A stretch of DNA of 64,000 nt, taken from the NCBI GenBank assembly GCA_036927565.1, contig JAYESD010000002.1, positions 142,111,167 to 142,175,166 of the forward strand, read 5' to 3'. Below the pieces are notes generated by a model, which saw only the letters and a list, made by a program, of their open reading frames with translations, ran no database searches and had not been told where the DNA came from. A program made the position numbers and the translations under genes. Position 1 is the stretch's first letter; every line of letters starts with the position of its first letter. Of this stretch, positions 10,210 to 21,644 are shown one piece after another. This DNA comes from Tuctoria greenei. Its lineage: Eukaryota > Streptophyta > Magnoliopsida > Poales > Poaceae.

Positions 10210-10352
10210 TCAGTATACTGACATGATTGATAGAAATAAGTGAGAAAATAATAATTGGACTAAATAAAATCTCTGAGGGGTGGCACATATTTATAAGTGG
10301 GTCGAGTGACCTCCCCCGGGTACAAAACTAATTTGGGACAATAATTCTAACA
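10210..10352 (-). repeat. Possible 3' LTR of Copia C3
   Basis: On the minus strand, TGTTAGAATTATTG begins immediately after the end of the C3 RNase H coding trace. It contains TTATAAATATGTG as a TATA-like site. That is where a 3' LTR should begin. Its right-hand partner is not in the window, because C3 gag abuts the CACTA end, so length and end are uncertain. Confidence 0.35.
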
Positions 10353-13300
10353 CTTCTTAGAGTCAGAATATCTACTAGCTAAAACATTTAGACTGGAAAA
10401 AAATTCCATAAACACCGAGAAGGGAAGATCCTTGGTGAGAATATCTGCATACTCCAAGGGACTACTAATGTGGAGAACTCGAACTGCTCCGACTGCTACT
10501 TTGTCATAAACAAAGTGTAAATAAATCTTGATATGCTTAGTGCATTGATGTTGCACCATATAAACAACACTTACATTATCACAATATACTAAGGAAGCCT
10601 TCTATAGTAGACAATGAAGTTCTTCCAACAGCTGATGCAACCATAAAGCCATGTTGATGATGTTTGCGGCAACACGATATTACGCTTCTACGTTGGAGCG
10701 AGATACCGTGTAACGGTGCTTCGAAGACCAAGATATCATATTATCACAAAGGAAGAAGTCACATACGGAGGTAGAATGGCTTGTATCGGGATGACCGATG
10801 CAATCAACATCAGAAGATGTGACCAGCTCACTAATGGATGAGCGATGAAGCTGGAGACCATGATCCAAAGTATCGAAGAAAGCGTTTCACCAACGCAAGA
10901 TGAGTTTCTTGAGGATTATGCATGTAGAGACACATCTACTGGACAACATACATAATATATTGTCGAGTGATGGTGAGATACTATAGAGCTCTAGCAAGAC
11001 CAATGTAGTGAGTAGCATCCGAACGGGAGCACCCCCGATGACAACTTGATGCATGTGTCGACTAGAGTAGAACATGACATGCAATCAATAATGTTTGCTC
11101 ACAAAAGAATATCAATCATATACTATCGTTGTGAAAGGAAGAAGTCTACACTGCTTTGAGTAACAATAATGTCCAGGAAATGATGGATGCCATTCAAATC
11201 CTTCATCAAAAATTCTACAATGAGAACATCAATAATACAGTGAATGAAGTAGCAATACTGAAGAGGCAGTCAGAATATATCATCTACATACAACAATAAA
11301 TAAGCTTGCATGTGTCGGTAGACAAAAAAGAAATGTCTGACTGAGCAACAACAAATCCAAATAAAGTAATATGTGAAGCGAAGCACTTGCAGACATGAGC
11401 AGCTTTCTTTAAATCATATAAAGATTTGTTGAGACGACAGACACAATTCGAATAAGCTGTATCAAGAAAACCATAAGGCTGCTCATAGTAGACTGTCACA
11501 TATAAAGTACTATGCAGAAAAGCATTCTTCACATCAAAATGGTGAACAGGCCAATCACAACATAGTACAATTGAAAGAACTGTATGGATTGTTGCAGGCT
11601 TCATCAGGATGCTAAAAGTCTCACCAAAATCAATGCTAGTCTGCTAAGTAAAACTGTGAAGAACCCAACGAGCCTTGTAGTGACTGAGAGAACCATCTGA
11701 GTGAAATTTGTTCGTAAATACCCATCTGCAACATTATATCTAGAGGACATGGCACGAGATCCCAGGTGTTGGTTGTCTGTAGGACGGTGAACTTCTCAGT
11801 CATATCCTGTTGCCAAGAGCACCATAGTAAGTCTTCAGTACCGGTGACAGCATTGATGCCTAAAGATTCAGGCGTCATAATAATATATAAAGACCGGTCT
11901 ACCCACAGGTCGTCATGGTGTGCTCATTGTCGATGGGAGGCACCTCAAGCAATCATAGGAGCCACGGGATATCCGAAGCCTAAAGGAGTTCTGCGTGATG
12001 AGGAGCTCAGGTCTAAGATCGGGTGGTCACACCGCTTGAGGTGGCGGTTGGACCGCTAGTATATTTAAATCTGCCTAAGTCTCTGGGTGGAGCAGCGATC
12101 TGATTGCAGGGCCTGATGATTGGACTACATGGTGGGCGGTTAGACCGTTAGTGAATAGAGGCCCACCTGGCCTCTAGTGGTAGTGGTGGTATGACCATCG
12201 TGGCTTGTAATCAGACCATGAGTCTAACAGAGTATGATTATCCTCTGCTAAAGATGGCGCTAGGTGGACAGGGGTCGAGGAGGCCTCCATAAATGGGGTG
12301 TCAAACCGCCTGGAGGCAAGTTTGGATCGCTGGAGGGTGCCATTCTGACCGCCGGGGTGGTGGTCTGACCGTGAGGCCTGTAGAAGACAAGCAAAGGCCC
12401 ACATCGAGGAGTACCTACAAAATAGTTAGTGTTAAGAAGAACCGATGAGTTGTCTATATCATAAAGAAAGTCAAAGCTAAATGAAGGAGGATTAGATATT
12501 TCCACAAGAGGAAAGGAGGACTCGTCAAATGTGACATGATGAGAGATGATGATTATGTTTGTTGCTAAGTCTAGGCAGTGTGTAGGATGTGTAGCCAAGA
12601 AAGACACAAACGATGAAGCGAGGAGCAAATTCATGTCAAGTGGTCAAGAGGTTTGGGTAGCACTTGCAACCAAAAACGAGTAGGTGGGAGGTATCATGGT
12701 GGGTGCCAAAGAGTGTGAAATACGGGGTGACAGACGTTCACAAGTTAATTAAATGTGTAGCAATGTGGAGTGCTTCTACCTAATAACCAGCTAGAAGACT
12801 AGCTTGAACATACTCGGGCGCATTGTATTATTGGTGGTGTGTATGATAAGATCAACACATCTGTTTTTGTGGAGATGTGTGAAGGCAAGAGAGGTGCATG
12901 ACAACACCATGACAGAGAAAGAATGTGCATAAGAAAGACTTATCGAATTCACAACCGGTTGTTACATTGAATTGTCTTTATGGTGTGGCCAAACCGAGTA
13001 GAAACATAAGCAAAAAATTGTAACAAGGTCAAAAAAGTGTCAAATTTGTGGTGGAGAGGAAAAGTACATAAACAATGTGAGCAGCCATTAGGAACAATAA
13101 GACATACTTGTGAGCAAAAATACTATCCAGTGGAGAGGTCCACAAATCACAATGTATTAAATCTAAACTTTTGACAAAGAAAATGAGATACATGTATAAC
13201 GACCAAGCTGATAGGCATGAAAAAGGATGTCAAGTTTCTTTTTATTACATTGTAGAAATAATGACCAAGACAACGATGCCAAGCATGGAGAGTGTGATGG

Positions 13301-13950
13301 ATGCAGCTAAGGCATGTGAAGGCGAATTCGTCAACAAGGAGATGGAGAGCTGCCCGAAATTATTACACCTAACGATCATGTTATTAGTGTCCAAATCCTT
13401 CACAAAAGGCCAAATATATTAAATTCAACGGAAACATTGTTGTTAGTGATGAACTAACGAACCAAAACTAAAATTTTGATAATATGAGGAGACACAAGAA
13501 CATGATGCAAATGTAAATGGCGAGCATGAGTAAAATACGAAACATGAACAGTGGCAATAACGGGCAACAATGACACATTTTACCTACAATGATAGACGAA
13601 TGATTCAAAAAAAAAAGATGAGGGGTGGGAAGAGGAGAGGTTATCGAAGGAGGAGCTCGTGTGTATATCGCTCATGGAGTCCATGTATCGTTCTGCTGAA
13701 GGTGGTGGTGTCAGCTTTATGTTGTTGAACGAGTTAGCCAATATGTTTTGATCCCATGTGGTGGAGGACGAGCCGTACGTAGAAGCTCCCCTGTACAAAG
13801 ACCTAGCGGTCAGACCGCAATAGTTATGGTCTGACAGCTGTAGTATGTGGCAGTCTTATCACCATCGGGGGCATTCTAACCGTCATAGGCGCGGTCTGAC
13901 TATTGTAGAACAGTGCAGTCTAACTGCCAGATGTTCATAAACCTGTTGGC
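10353..13950 (-). pseudogene. C3: decayed Copia pol (integrase, RT, RNase H)
   Basis: Minus-strand pieces in many frames follow pol order. From right to left these are: integrase with TPYFTLFGTH and LLVFGCKCYPNLL near 12640-12740; the integrase C-terminal motif DLATNIIIISHHVTFDESSFPL (12260-12634); the RT start with LLWCSWQQDMTEKF (about 11800); RT palm DVKNAFLHSTL...YEQPYGF (11284-11604); a YVDD codon run near 11270-11281; and the RNase H tail with KHIKIYLHFVYDKV and PLEYADILTKDLP (10347-10559). There are at least seven frame breaks. Assignment to Copia follows from integrase preceding RT and the DVKNAFL/YEQPYGF motifs. The element is long dead. Confidence 0.7.
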
Positions 13951-15318
13951 AGGTAAACGAATGCACTTTAGTGTGCCCTGTGCGTCAAAAGAGACTGCAG
14001 CGAAGGAGCAAGCATGCATTAACTTGCCGAAAAGGCTAGCCTGGTGGAGAATCGGGTTGGGGTGTAGCACCACCTCATAGCTGCAGGGTCTCGTCCCATG
14101 GATTCCTCAAAGTGGGAAATCCACTCTCATTTCATGCATCATTCAACCAGTTTCCACGCCAGTTGGATGACAGAGCACCAGAGACATAGGCGTTGAAGCG
14201 GGGGCGCTGGAGGCAGAGGCACCGAAAAGAATAAGCACATGGAAGAGGGCCATCGGAACATGCGGGCGGCAAGGTGCATACCGCACCTGCGGAGGTGGCA
14301 TCCAGGGCGTTCGCACTCTCTAGCTCGTTCATAATCCAGGTCTCCAATATTGTTATAGACCTCGACAAAGGTGGGGAGAGTGTGTTGCCGCTCGAGAAGA
14401 GACACCATGTGGGAGAATCACTTGTTTAGGATGGAAAGCATCATGAGGACAAGGGTGTGGTCGGGGACAACCTCAACCAAGTCGTAGAGCGCATCAACCA
14501 TCAACTTGAGGTGCTGGCAGTAGTTAATCATGGAGAGTCCTATTGGATTAAAGTGCTGAACTCGGCATCGAGAATCAACACGAGTATCCCAGTTGCTGAT
14601 AAATTGCATCTGAAGCCCGGACCAGATGGAACGAGCTATGGGTATGCCCGTCGAGACTATCTCAATAAGATCGAGGAGATGGTGTCATTAAGCTAGAAGA
14701 TGACGATGCAGTCCATATGGCGCCAATGAGGATTGGTATCACCGGATCCACGTTGGTGAGTATGTGAGCAGAGAGCTTGTATTTACTAGTGTTAAGGAAT
14801 AGAGCATTCCACATATTGTAGTGCGATGAAAGGTTATCAAAGATGACAGGGATCATTGACTTGATGTTGAGGACAACAACAACTTGAGTGTGAAGAATGG
14901 CAACATCATTAGACACTTAGGTGTTTGCGTAGGGGGACAGAGGAGGGTCATGTCTAGCCAAGGCACGATGAGCCTCGTCAGCTGTAGTAAGTAATGCTTG
15001 ATGTGCCTCATCATCTCTTGCACATGCACGTGGTGCCTCCACGACCAATCAACCGGTGTCCGCAGCCAAACGATTTGCCTCGCCCACAAAGGTAACATCC
15101 CACATGGTGGTGAGAGCACCGGGGTTGTTGTCTTCGAAGTCGTTGTCATCATGGATGTTGGGCGGTGGTAGGACCATCCTCGGGGTGGTTAGATCTCCGG
15201 TGGACGCTACGTAAGCCATCAGATCGTGGATGTAGATGCAACCTAGACAACTGGTGGTTAGACCGCGGGCAGCGGTGACTAGGGTTAGGGTTAGTAAATG
15301 ACGTACATGGAGCGCCAT
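13951..15318 (-). pseudogene. C3: decayed Copia gag
   Basis: The minus strand keeps scattered blocks of a Tork/Retrofit-type Copia Gag. MIPVIFDNLSSHYNMWNALF (around 14850) corresponds to the usual N-terminal block with Tyr and Trp. RVQHFNPIGLSMINYCQHLKLMVDALYDLVEVVPDHTL (about 14460-14570) corresponds to the family's SVxEYCxxLKxxADxLxDVG region. The start near 15318 is tentative. Frames change several times. Gag lies directly against the CACTA end at 15348, so the 5' LTR of C3 has been lost. Confidence 0.55.
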
Positions 15319-15347
15319 GTGTCGTTGGCTTGCTACCGGGCCACGGG

Positions 15348-15842
15348 CACTACAGGAAACCCGAAAGATTATGTCAGTTAGTTTAACATACGTGTGTCAG
15401 CCGACATAAGTAACTTAACTTACAACGGTCGTTGGAGGCCGACGTAAGTTTCATAACTTACATTGTTTGTGTGCCCGTAGCCGATGAAAGTAATTTGGCC
15501 GATGGTGTTAACGCGCTACTTACGTTGGTCTGGGACCTGGGCCGACGTAAGTAACACGGTCAACGGAAGTTGTTCGCAACTTATGTCGGCCTAACCCTAG
15601 GCCAACGTAAGTTGCAACAACCGACACAAGTAGAGGATTAAACCCTAGTTGCGCGCCTCTTTCTCCTTCGCACTGCGTCGCATGCCTCATCGCTTGCATT
15701 TCCACCGCCGTGCCATGCCATCGCGCTGCCCCATCGCGTCGCCACCGTTGTGCCGCACTGCCCCCACCACGCCGCCCCCACCCCACAGCCCACACCGTGC
15801 CACCGCACCACGATGCACGGACCTAAGCCACCGCGCCGTTGT
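15348..15842 (+). mobile_element. CACTA (En/Spm) transposon terminus, truncated
   Basis: CACTACAGGAAAC at 15348 is a textbook CACTA terminal inverted repeat, preceded by GGG as a possible 3-bp target duplication. Subterminal repeats of the type CCGACGTAAGT occur in both orientations at about 15392, 15440, 15516, 15541, 15575 and 15601. Such arrays bind the element's own regulatory protein in En/Spm. The element continues to the right until Copia C2 starts at 15843. Its other end is not in the window and no transposase is seen. Confidence 0.75.
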
Positions 15843-16099
15843 TGAAAGTGCATATAGGTATTCCCTTGTTGGTTTTGGACGATTGATGACAAACAAATGA
15901 GATCCTAATGAATTCATTGAGATCAATGCAGGTCAACAAAGATTAGATATTATGGTGCAACCAAAAAGGTGAAAAATAAGAAGTGAGAAAGGAAGAAGCC
16001 CAAATGATCAATGGAAGCGCAAAGTAGACATAATTGTATAGGATGTGTGCGAAAGACACATCCTAGAGGGTAAGTTCTAAAATCAATATAAGTAATTCA

Positions 16100-16506
16100 C
16101 TAAGGACCGGACAAGTCTGTTCACTAAGCGGACTAGTCTGTTTAACTTTCTGATGTGACAGTTCACTGGCATCGGACATGTCCAGACACACACCAGACAA
16201 GTCCGTTAAACTCTCTTATGTTTCGATTCACCTTGCACCGGACATGTCCGTTCAACTTTCTGATGTTTCACTCAAACAAGATGGAAAAACACAATTCACA
16301 TTGGACTGGACAAGTCTGTCATATTGCGGACTAGTCCAATCAATTTTCTGTAATCACAACGGACTAGTCTGATGAACTCTCTGTTCCAATATGGACAAGT
16401 CCGGTATACCTCACACAAATTAGGGTTTTAGTGTGCTGCACATTCCTCGCGAATTTTACACAGCACACCGCACAAGTCCGGTCACTAGGGCGGACTAGTC
16501 CGGCCA
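16100..16506 (+). promoter_or_regulatory. U3 palindrome array of C2 (CGGACTAGTCCG type)
   Basis: About eleven copies of a 12-bp palindrome or near-palindrome with core GGAC-(TA/AA/AT)-GTCC occur in 400 bp. Examples are near 16105, 16126, 16172, 16192, 16238, 16305, 16326, 16358, 16392, 16473 and 16491. The array lies directly upstream of the TATA box. Palindromic repeats in LTRs are described for Sireviruses; their binding factor is unknown. The same core recurs in the G2 Gypsy LTRs. Confidence 0.7.
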
Positions 16507-16540
16507 TCGGGATCCCTAACAGTAATATTTCTAGAAACAC

Positions 16541-16548
16541 TATAAATA
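16541..16548 (+). promoter_or_regulatory. TATA box of the C2 5' LTR
   Basis: TATAAATA sits immediately downstream of the palindrome array and about 700 bases into the LTR. The truncated 3' LTR ends before this point. Confidence 0.6.
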
Positions 16549-17312
16549 GGTGATATACGACCCCACAAATACAAGTACTGTACACAACTGTCAAAAACAT
16601 AAACCGTAGCACCGCCACTCGTCCCAAGAGCATAAAAACACATCTCCTCACACATCTAAAGGCCTAAAGAGTCAAATCTTTTGGGTATCTGGATTTGGGA
16701 TAGGGAGATCTTGTCTACGCATTGTTGAGCTCTTGGGGTTTGATCTCTTATACACTCGTGCATTACTTGTAATCCTTTTGAGTGTATTCGATATCTTTCT
16801 CACTGTAATTTTTTGGGAGCCCTCAGTGTGTGAGGTTGCTCCACCAACTTGGTGATTACCCCATGATAGTGGAACTCAAGTCGGCCTTGTGTGGTGACTT
16901 GACGATGGAAAAGGTTTCAAGAGACCCAACTCTGTGTAGGCTTCCTCAACAAGGAGTAGATCTCTTCGGTGAGATCGAACCTCGATAAAAATTTGTGTCT
17001 CGCATGTTCCGTTCTTTTACTTTTGTAAGTTTCATCATCTAGGGCATTAGAATTGATCAATCAAGTAATTTATGTTCTACGTGAAAATTAAGAAATCTGA
17101 TCTCCTGTTCAAGTTGTAATAATAGTAATTACATTACGCTACCATTTCATTTGAAATTTCTACCTAAACACTTAATCCTTTCGTAGTAATTGAATAACCG
17201 GACTAGTTCGTACCTCACACCGAACAAGTTCGGTCCATCAGTATTTAACGTATTTGTTAAGTGTTGCAGGAAAAGTTTTAAAGCCTATTCACCTCCCCTT
17301 TAGGCCACATTA

Positions 17313-17325
17313 AAGGTATCAGAGT
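17313..17325 (+). other. C2 primer-binding site, degraded
   Basis: AGGTATCAGAGTA lies four bases after the LTR end. It matches the initiator-Met tRNA site TGGTATCAGAGC, seen intact in C1, G1 and G2, with mismatches at both ends. Confidence 0.6.
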
Positions 17326-17365
17326 AAGGTTCTCCATTTAAGAGACTCACTGATCGGAGAAATCA

Positions 17366-18246
17366 ATGGCCTCTGACAAGAACAATGAGATCCCGAAGGT
17401 GCCAACACCGAACATGAACAAACACCAAGGCATTCGATGTACTCAAGGAAAAAACATGATGATGAAGAAGTGTGTCAACTCAAGCTGCTTCTAAGAAAGA
17501 AACTTCTAAGCAAAAATACAAGGAAGAAGACGAGAAGACGACGGGGAGTGGTCATCATGACTACTCCCGATATCCTTATAATTACGATCATTTTAATTCT
17601 AACAATCATTATCTTTCAAATCCTATGGGAAGACCTCCTCATTTCGACGGAAATTATTATACTATATGGAAGTATAATATGAAAAAGCATCTTATCTCCT
17701 TAAACCATAGTCTTTGGCATGTTGTGTGTACAAGTATAGATATCCCAAATACCGACGATAAACTCACACCGGCGCAAGAGCAAGAAATTCACCACAACGC
17801 ACAAGCCGTTGCAGTGATCACTTCATCCTTGAGCCAAGAAGAGTTTACCAAGATTGATGGACTGGAAAGTGCCAAGAAAATATGGGATACACTCAAAACC
17901 GCACATGAGGGAAATCGCTCAGTACATGAAGCAAAAATTGAAATGCTTGAAAGAGAATCGGGAAGGTTTGCCATTGAGGAGGGCGAATCACCTCAAGAGA
18001 TGTACAACCGAATGAAGGCGCTCATCAACAAGATTCGTGCCTATGGAAGCAAGAAGTGGACTGATCATGAAGTTGCCAAGAGGATGATAAGGGCATTCAT
18101 GCCCCAAAATGTCACTTTATGCTCGATGACGAGAAAGTCCGAGCTTCCATAAAATGACTCCGGATGAACTATTTGGCAAAATTATCAATCAAGAAGTGAT
18201 GGAGAAAGAAGCCAAATATGTCAAGGACTTAGCTGAACTTACCTCA
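17366..18246 (+). pseudogene. C2 gag, N-terminal part
   Basis: An ATG at 17366 opens MASDKNNEIPKV. A frame change near 17430-17470 is followed by a long stretch with RPPHFDGNYYTIWKYNMKKHL, the typical Copia Gag start in which Tyr and Trp recognise the fold. It continues through AKKIWDTLKTAHEG, MLERESGRF and MYNRMKALINKIRAYGSKKW. Another frame change occurs near 18140. The frame then continues MTPDELFGKIINQEVM up to 18246, where the G2-family LTR begins. The rest of gag resumes at 37598, with the middle including half of a zinc knuckle lost. Confidence 0.75.
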
Positions 18247-18375
18247 TGTAACACTCTCATTTTCATGCATCATGCCCTACATTCATCGTTAAATATGTTT
18301 AACATTAATGAACATAAAATGAAACAATTTTAAAATGAATTAATAGCAAAACCACACTTAAGAATTCTGAAAAGT

Positions 18376-18745
18376 CAGGACTAGTCCGATTTTGGTGCGG
18401 ACTAGTCCGATTTCTCTTTGACCTCGCTCGGACTTGTTCGTTTTGCTGCGGACTAGTCTATATTTTCTCTCTGGACACTCTCGGACTTGTCCAGCCCTAT
18501 GCGGACTAGTCCGGTGTTCCAAATTCTTGGAAATTTTGCTAAGTCCCTGGACTTCTCCGGTGTTCTAGTGGACTTGTCCATTTTTCCCTCTGACTAAAGT
18601 CGGACTTGTCCAATTTTTGGTCAGACTTGTCTGTTTTTCCCCTCTGGATAAGTTCGGACTTGTCCTATGTCCAGTTTGGACTTGTCCGATATCTCTCTGT
18701 CCAACTTCAAACTAGTCCAACCCTTTTTGGACTTGTCTGATAAAT
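18376..18745 (+). promoter_or_regulatory. U3 palindrome array of the G2-family LTR (plus copy)
   Basis: More than a dozen copies of GGACTAGTCC or GGACTTGTCC cores, for example near 18382, 18399, 18432, 18450, 18480, 18501, 18569, 18601, 18657 and 18678. They lie between the LTR start and the TATA box. The motif is the same as in the C2 Copia LTR. Confidence 0.7.
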
Positions 18746-18907
18746 TGTGACTCCGAGTTGATCTTTTGTTTCACGACTTGTTTCTTGGTTTTTATGTTAA
18801 GTGGGCCTAGGGATGTCATGCCTAACTCTTTTAGAGCCCATGTGGGACTCTAGACCGGCCCCTACTCATATCAAACTCGAAATCCATCAAACCCTAGCCT
18901 CCACCTC

Positions 18908-18915
18908 TATATAAA
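18908..18915 (+). promoter_or_regulatory. TATA box of the G2-family LTR (plus copy)
   Basis: TATATAAA follows CCACCTC. The same site is conserved in the two inverted copies at 34017-34024 and 46126-46133 (minus strand), which supports its function and the LTR orientation. Confidence 0.65.
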
Positions 18916-20232
18916 CAACCCCACCCCTTGCCTTGACATCTATTTGCCACTTTTCCACCTCGCCCAAACCCTAGCTTGTGAATAGCTGCCACCAAGGAGG
19001 GAGAAAGAGATCTAGAGCAAGAACAAGAGGAGGAGGAAACAAAAGAGGATCAAGATATCCATCGACTTCGCATTCTTCGTCAACAATTCACCATCAAGTT
19101 CTTCATCAACCCTAGATCGTCAAGATCCAAGTGTTGCCTCCAAGATCCTTGATTCATTGGAGTTCTAAACACCTGGTATACCTTCTATTCTCTTTTCCTT
19201 ACATGAATTCGACCCCAAACATCTAAATTCACGTCGATCTAGAAAACCCTAATCTGTTGTTCTTGCGCAGTGCAGACTAGTCCGTCCTCCCGCGGACTTG
19301 TCCGATTTTGCAATCTAATTCCTGTTGAATTAAAACTAAATTGTTTCAAACCAAATCCAAACTTGTATAAACTTGTTAAAAACTATTAGAACTAGTTGGT
19401 GAACATTAAAAGCAACTCATTAACTAGTTCCACCTTGCATTTGCATTAATCATGCATGTCATGTCATATTGAGTAATATTTGTGCACTCTTTGATTGTGT
19501 TTCTTGTCTTGTATGTTTATTGTGCGGATTAGACGGATTTGTGCTAGAGAGTGCCACAGAGGATCTCCAGCACCAAGAGTTTGAAGGCTTTGACCCGAAT
19601 CCCAAGAGCAAGGCAAGTGTCCTTGAAGCATATTGATCCTGTTTTGAAATAAATTGTTTACAAACTGCATGCTTGTGTTAGTTTGATAGGAAATCCTATG
19701 ATAGGAAGTTTACTAGATTTGTTGACCACCCTTGTCACCCGGATTTCATGGTAGAGAGTCGGGATGAGTTTTTTACCTTTTTGCTTCGCTTAATTATTTG
19801 CGATGGAACACAACAATACCATTTAACTTAATTATGCATTCATGAGATTCGATTAACATGAGCTGGTTAACATGATATGGTAATGGGTGATGGGTTGGAT
19901 GTTATGGTGGTTTGCTTGCTTTACATCTAAGGACTGATTCGTGGAGCGATCATCTAGGATTTACAGTGCCACCACAAGGCCAAGTATGGGTGCGGCGTAG
20001 CTGATTAATTAGGGCTTTGTCGGTGCTATTTGGACCAATAAGGATGCTCGGGGAAGGGTAGTCGGATTGGGTTTGTTGATGATTGGTGGGACTACTCTGG
20101 GATCCGAATGGCTCAAGAGGGGGCCCTTGGTTGCATATATGCTCAGTTGGAGGCATCGCCACCGGTGAAACCTCAGTGGGGTCTAAACAGGTTAGTAATC
20201 CGTTTGTAAAGGCTATTTTGTGATCTCTTGGC

Positions 20233-20237
20233 CACAC
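20233..20237 (+). repeat. Target-site duplication of C1, left (CACAC)
   Basis: CACAC immediately precedes the C1 LTR start and is repeated exactly at 32345-32349 after the C1 end. It lies within the G2-family LTR. Confidence 0.9.
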
Positions 20238-20573
20238 TGAAAGCATCTAGGCCCCTCATGAAGTACGGTTTCAGTGATTAATGACAACCATTGAACTTTA
20301 CTAATGAATTTGTGAATGCAAGGTCCCCATAATCACTCAATAAAATGAAATGAATATGTCATTGGAGACCCATATACATTCAACGTTTGAGATCAAATCA
20401 ATGAGATAAAGACAAGAAGTGAAAGCTCTTATGTCTAAGTCACTCAACCATAAGTTGACAACATACAATGCTTGAAGATCATCAGAGAGCCTTGTGGAAC
20501 GAATGTCTAAGAGGTCATCTGAGCAAGACACAAAATATTCACTCAAAACAACTCGAAGCAAACAAAATCAACT

Positions 20574-20950
20574 CACCGGATCAACCGATGATTTCAGAAA
20601 TGTACACATCGGTCGAGTTGGTTCAACTGAAGAAGAAGACCTCAGACAAATGTACTCACCGGATCATCCGATGTGATTGGCTCAGTGACATCGGTCCATC
20701 AGTACAGTCTGCAATACCATTGGACCAAGTGAACCACCGGATCATCCGATGTGCAGACTTACACACATCGGTCGATCACTCCAGTAAGCATCAAGATTAA
20801 GCAAATTCTGGAGGAAGAGCCACCGGATCATCCGATGAGAAGACAGGGGCAACATCGGTCTAACAACGGTCATATCTGACACAATGACGTCAGCCAAAGT
20901 AATTACACCGATGATAACTAAAGGGGAGACATCGGATCATCCGGTGTTCA
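20574..20950 (+). promoter_or_regulatory. U3 palindrome array of C1 (CACCGGATCATCCGATG type)
   Basis: Repeated 16-17-bp imperfect palindromes with CGGATCATCCG cores occur at about 20574, 20660, 20735 and 20820, with an inverted ATCGGATCATCCGGTG near 20932. ACATCGGTC half-motifs fall between them. The array ends just before the TATA box. The same motifs recur in the 3' LTR and in the region before the third ORF. Confidence 0.7.
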
Positions 20951-21002
20951 CAGTAAAGTTCTGTCAGCCTACTTTTCCAACGGCTATTTCGGGAAGGCTG
21001 GC

Positions 21003-21010
21003 TATAAATA
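21003..21010 (+). promoter_or_regulatory. TATA box of the C1 5' LTR
   Basis: TATAAATA in GGCTATAAATACCCC, repeated at 31706-31713 in the 3' LTR. It lies about 55 bases downstream of the last palindrome. Confidence 0.7.
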
Positions 21011-21644
21011 CCCCCTAACCCTGTCATTTCGTCAAGTCTTGATCACCTGAAGCTATCCACACATCCACAAGTGTTCAAGGCCAAGAGCAATCACTTCCAC
21101 ACCATTTTGATCATCTCTACACCAAGGTTTAGGCTAGAACTAGCTAGAGAGAGAGAGCTTGTGTGCCACCATTCTGGGTGAGTGGACTCTCTAGGTTAGT
21201 GTGAGAGCCTCAAGGGAGTGCCCTTGGTGTTGTAATCGTGAAGAGACTTCCGAAGCTTGTCAAGGCGTGTGTGGAAGCCCGGAAGGTCGAAGTTGTACAA
21301 GGCTTGAGCTCCACCTTGCCAAGGAGGCGAACGGAGAAGAATAGTGAAGACCCCTCGTCTCGGTGACTTGGGTGTGGCAAAACCCTTTGGTGGGTGCCAC
21401 AACGTGGATGTAGGAAGATCTTCACGATCTTGCCGAACCACGGGATAAATCCTTGTCTCCTCGGGAGTTTGCATCCCTCTCCTCCCTTTACTTTTATGAA
21501 TTTTATATTCTGCAAAGTTTCTATCTACTAGAATGCATAGATAGTCGCGTAAGGAATTGGGCTTTAGAAATTAAGTTTCAATTGCTTAGAATTTTTCGAA
21601 GAAAGCCCAATTCACCCCCCTCTTGGGCATTCGGTCCTTACAAT

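Larger units (their letters stand above)
8725..10211. mobile_element. PIF/Harbinger-like MITE split by retroelement debris
   Basis: The left end (8725-8760) and the right end (10174-10211) are imperfect inverted copies of each other. Read inward, both give GGCTCC/GACTCCC, then TTT, AGCTTCAC(A/G)GAG and finally T-CTC. The left flank is TTA and the right flank TCA, close to the TWA target duplication of Tourist/Harbinger MITEs. Between the ends lie a Gypsy gag fragment and an old LTR fragment that are not part of such an element. The 1.5-kb span is best read as a small MITE broken open by later insertions. Confidence 0.45.
15843..17309 (+). repeat. C2 5' LTR
   Basis: 1467 bp, starting TGAAAGTGCAT and ending GGCCACA. 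It matches 43114-43835 over its first two-fifths with clear divergence and several indels, including about 20 extra bases in the 3' copy. It contains a U3 palindrome array, a TATA box, and a late GGACTAGTTCG/CGAACAAGTTCG pair near 17200-17233. It sits inside the CACTA remnant. Confidence 0.8.
18247..20237 (+). repeat. G2-family Gypsy LTR, plus orientation, first part (interrupted by C1)
   Basis: It starts TGTAACACTCTCATTTTC, matching the minus-strand start of the G2 3' LTR at 46799. It follows that LTR through palindrome array, TATA box, TCGTCAAGATCC and GAGCAAGGCAAGTGT. It is cut at 20237 by the insertion of C1 and resumes at 32345 after the duplicated CACAC. No internal region of its own follows, so this is a solo or truncated LTR inserted in the C2 gag. 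Confidence 0.8.
20238..21642 (+). repeat. C1 5' LTR
   Basis: Starts TGAAAGCATCTAGG and ends GGTCCTTACA. It is nearly identical to 30941-32344. It holds a U3 palindrome array and a TATA box, and ends in the GAATTGGGC...CTTGGGCATTCGG region typical of Sirevirus LTR ends. Confidence 0.9.

Noticed and set aside
13171..13422. Plus-strand ORF of 83 codons
   Set aside because: Antisense to the C3 integrase region, which has better support.
15520..15926. Minus-strand ORFs rich in Gly and Trp
   Set aside because: They run across the CACTA/C2 boundary at 15843, so they cannot be an original gene.
20494..20676. Short ORFs in the C1 LTRs
   Set aside because: They overlie the palindrome array and are not conserved as coding sequence.
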